Below are positions 4,578 through 5,594 of a DNA stretch of 5,594 nt, piece after piece; position 1 is the stretch's first letter; every line of letters begins with the position of its first letter. This stretch comes from Flavobacteriaceae bacterium. Its GTDB lineage: Bacteria > Bacteroidota > Bacteroidia > Flavobacteriales > Flavobacteriaceae. The notes beneath the pieces were generated by a model. It searched no databases, was not told the origin of the DNA, and saw nothing but the letters and a program-made list of their open reading frames with translations. The translations under genes and the position numbers were made by a program. The stretch covers positions 1-5,594 of the forward strand of contig CANCFZ010000151.1 of assembly GCA_947377425.1 (NCBI GenBank). Reading direction: 5' to 3'.

Positions 4578-5594
4578 ATTCCTCTTCCTCAGAAGCATTC
4601 GATTTGGAATAGTTTCTCCATTTCTCAATGCAATCTGCCATATCTTTTGGAATTTCAGTATCAAATCGAATCATTTCACCTGTATTGGGATGAATAAATC
4701 CTAATGTTTTAGCATGCAATGCTTGGCGTGGTAAGGTTTTAAAACAATTGTCTATAAACTGTTTGTATTTGGTAAACGTAGTTCCTTTCAATATCAAATT
4801 ACCGCCATAACGCTCGTCGTTGAATAGCGTATGCCCAATATGTTTTAGATGCACTCTAATTTGGTGGGTTCGTCCAGTTTCTAATTTGCAAGAAATTAAA
4901 GTTACATATCCAAAACGTTCCAATACTTTGTAATGCGTAACGGCATGTTTACCAATTTCTGGATCGGCAAAAACCGACATTTGCATTCTATCTTTTACGT
5001 GACGTGCAATGTTTCCTGTAATGGTTCCTGATTCTTCTTTAACATTTCCCCATACTAAAGCAACATATTCTCTTTCGGATGTTTTGTCTTCAAATTGTTT
5101 TGCCAAATGCGTCATGGCAGCTTCGGTTTTGGCAACAACCAAAAGTCCTGTGGTATCTTTATCAATTCGATGCACCAATCCTGGTCGCTCCGAACTATTC
5201 ATAGGCAAGTTTTCAAAGTGAAAAGCCAAAGCGTTTACCAAAGTACCTGTGTAATTTCCGTGTCCCGGATGCACTACAAAATTGGAAGGTTTATTAATGA
5301 CCAACAACGCCTCATCTTCATAAACAATATCTAGTGGAATATCTTCGGGATCTACCCTATTTTCAAACGGTGGATGTGCTAATAAAATGCGAATTACATC
5401 CAAAGGTTTAACTTTATAATTCGATTTTACTGGAATATCATTTACATAAATATCGCCACTTTCTGCTGCATTCTGAATTTTATTTCGTGTTGAATTGGGA
5501 ACCATCAACATCAAATATTTATCAATTCTTAAAAAGGCTTGACCTTTGGGCACATCAAATCTATAATGTTCAAAAAGTTCTTCTTCGGGTTCTT
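4576..5594 (-). CDS. rluD: 23S rRNA pseudouridine synthase of the RluA/RluD family, 5' end beyond the right edge
   Basis: RluD-type enzymes convert uridines in helix 69 of 23S rRNA (1911, 1915, 1917 in E. coli numbering) to pseudouridine. In order there is an acidic lead-in (EPEEELFEHYRFDV), an S4 RNA-binding domain (FLRIDKYL...YVNDIPVKSNYKVKPLDVIRI), then the catalytic domain. The catalytic aspartate is in GLVHRIDKDTTGL (Asp codon 5161-5163), followed by REYVALVWG and the conserved ETGRTHQIRVHLKHIGHTLFND segment. The C-terminus is an acidic SEEEE tail. The frame stays open to the last base of the window. The GTG at 5553 is therefore not the true start: the acidic residues before it belong to the protein and the start codon lies outside. 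The paralogue identity (RluD rather than RluA or RluC) rests on the S4 domain plus overall pattern. The gene ends in the shared terminator. Confidence 0.93.
   Translation of the reverse strand, partial: EPEEELFEHYRFDVPKGQAFLRIDKYLMLMVPNSTRNKIQNAAESGDIYVNDIPVKSNYKVKPLDVIRILLAHPPFENRVDPEDIPLDIVYEDEALLVINKPSNFVVHPGHGNYTGTLVNALAFHFENLPMNSSERPGLVHRIDKDTTGLLVVAKTEAAMTHLAKQFEDKTSEREYVALVWGNVKEESGTITGNIARHVKDRMQMSVFADPEIGKHAVTHYKVLERFGYVTLISCKLETGRTHQIRVHLKHIGHTLFNDERYGGNLILKGTTFTKYKQFIDNCFKTLPRQALHAKTLGFIHPNTGEMIRFDTEIPKDMADCIEKWRNYSKSNASEEEE

Noticed and set aside
5009..5334. Two plus-strand frames inside rluD
   Set aside because: Both are antisense to the conserved catalytic domain and show no independent coding evidence.
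5551..5553. GTG as the start of rluD
   Set aside because: The frame continues upstream to the window edge with an acidic lead-in typical of the family, so the GTG is an internal valine codon.

Overview
The window looks like chromosomal DNA from a member of the Bacteroidota, most likely Flavobacterium or a close relative in the Flavobacteriaceae. The DNA is strongly AT-rich. Gene starts lack Shine-Dalgarno sequences. Two upstream regions carry the phylum's promoter pattern (TTTG, 19 bases, TAnnTTTG). The proteins have a Flavobacterium-like character, including short signal peptides, small lipoproteins and a RluD with acidic tails. The genus call is inference from these traits, not from a database match.

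Left part (1-1860, minus strand): pyrF (orotidine 5'-phosphate decarboxylase, cut by the left edge) lies downstream of prfA (peptide chain release factor 1). A strong intrinsic terminator separates them, and pyrF has its own recognisable promoter, so they are probably separate transcripts despite sharing direction. The divergent gap 1861-1962 holds a perfect two-copy 14-bp tandem repeat.

Middle (1963-4309, plus strand): two short gene pairs encode envelope proteins. The first pair is a DUF6265-like lipoprotein and a PepSY-associated three-helix membrane protein, 6 bases apart and closed by a terminator at 3048-3075. The second pair is a beta-barrel-like outer membrane protein (resembling DUF6662) and a single-haem cytochrome c lipoprotein, one base apart. 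It is driven by a consensus promoter with an imperfect 23-bp palindrome just upstream and a partial copy near the transcription start. Together they suggest a small, possibly metal-responsive, envelope redox module. That function is inferred from protein types and context only.

Right part (4310-5594): a 266-base stretch without a convincing gene contains a perfect 16-bp palindrome, two short coding-like fragments that may be gene remains, and a terminator shared by the convergent cytochrome and rluD units. The minus-strand rluD (23S rRNA pseudouridine synthase) runs off the right edge.

Most of the window is ordinary housekeeping sequence. The parts worth a second look are the regulated outer membrane/cytochrome pair and the unexplained 4310-4540 stretch. 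I see no CRISPR array, tRNA, rRNA, intact insertion sequence or obvious defence system.
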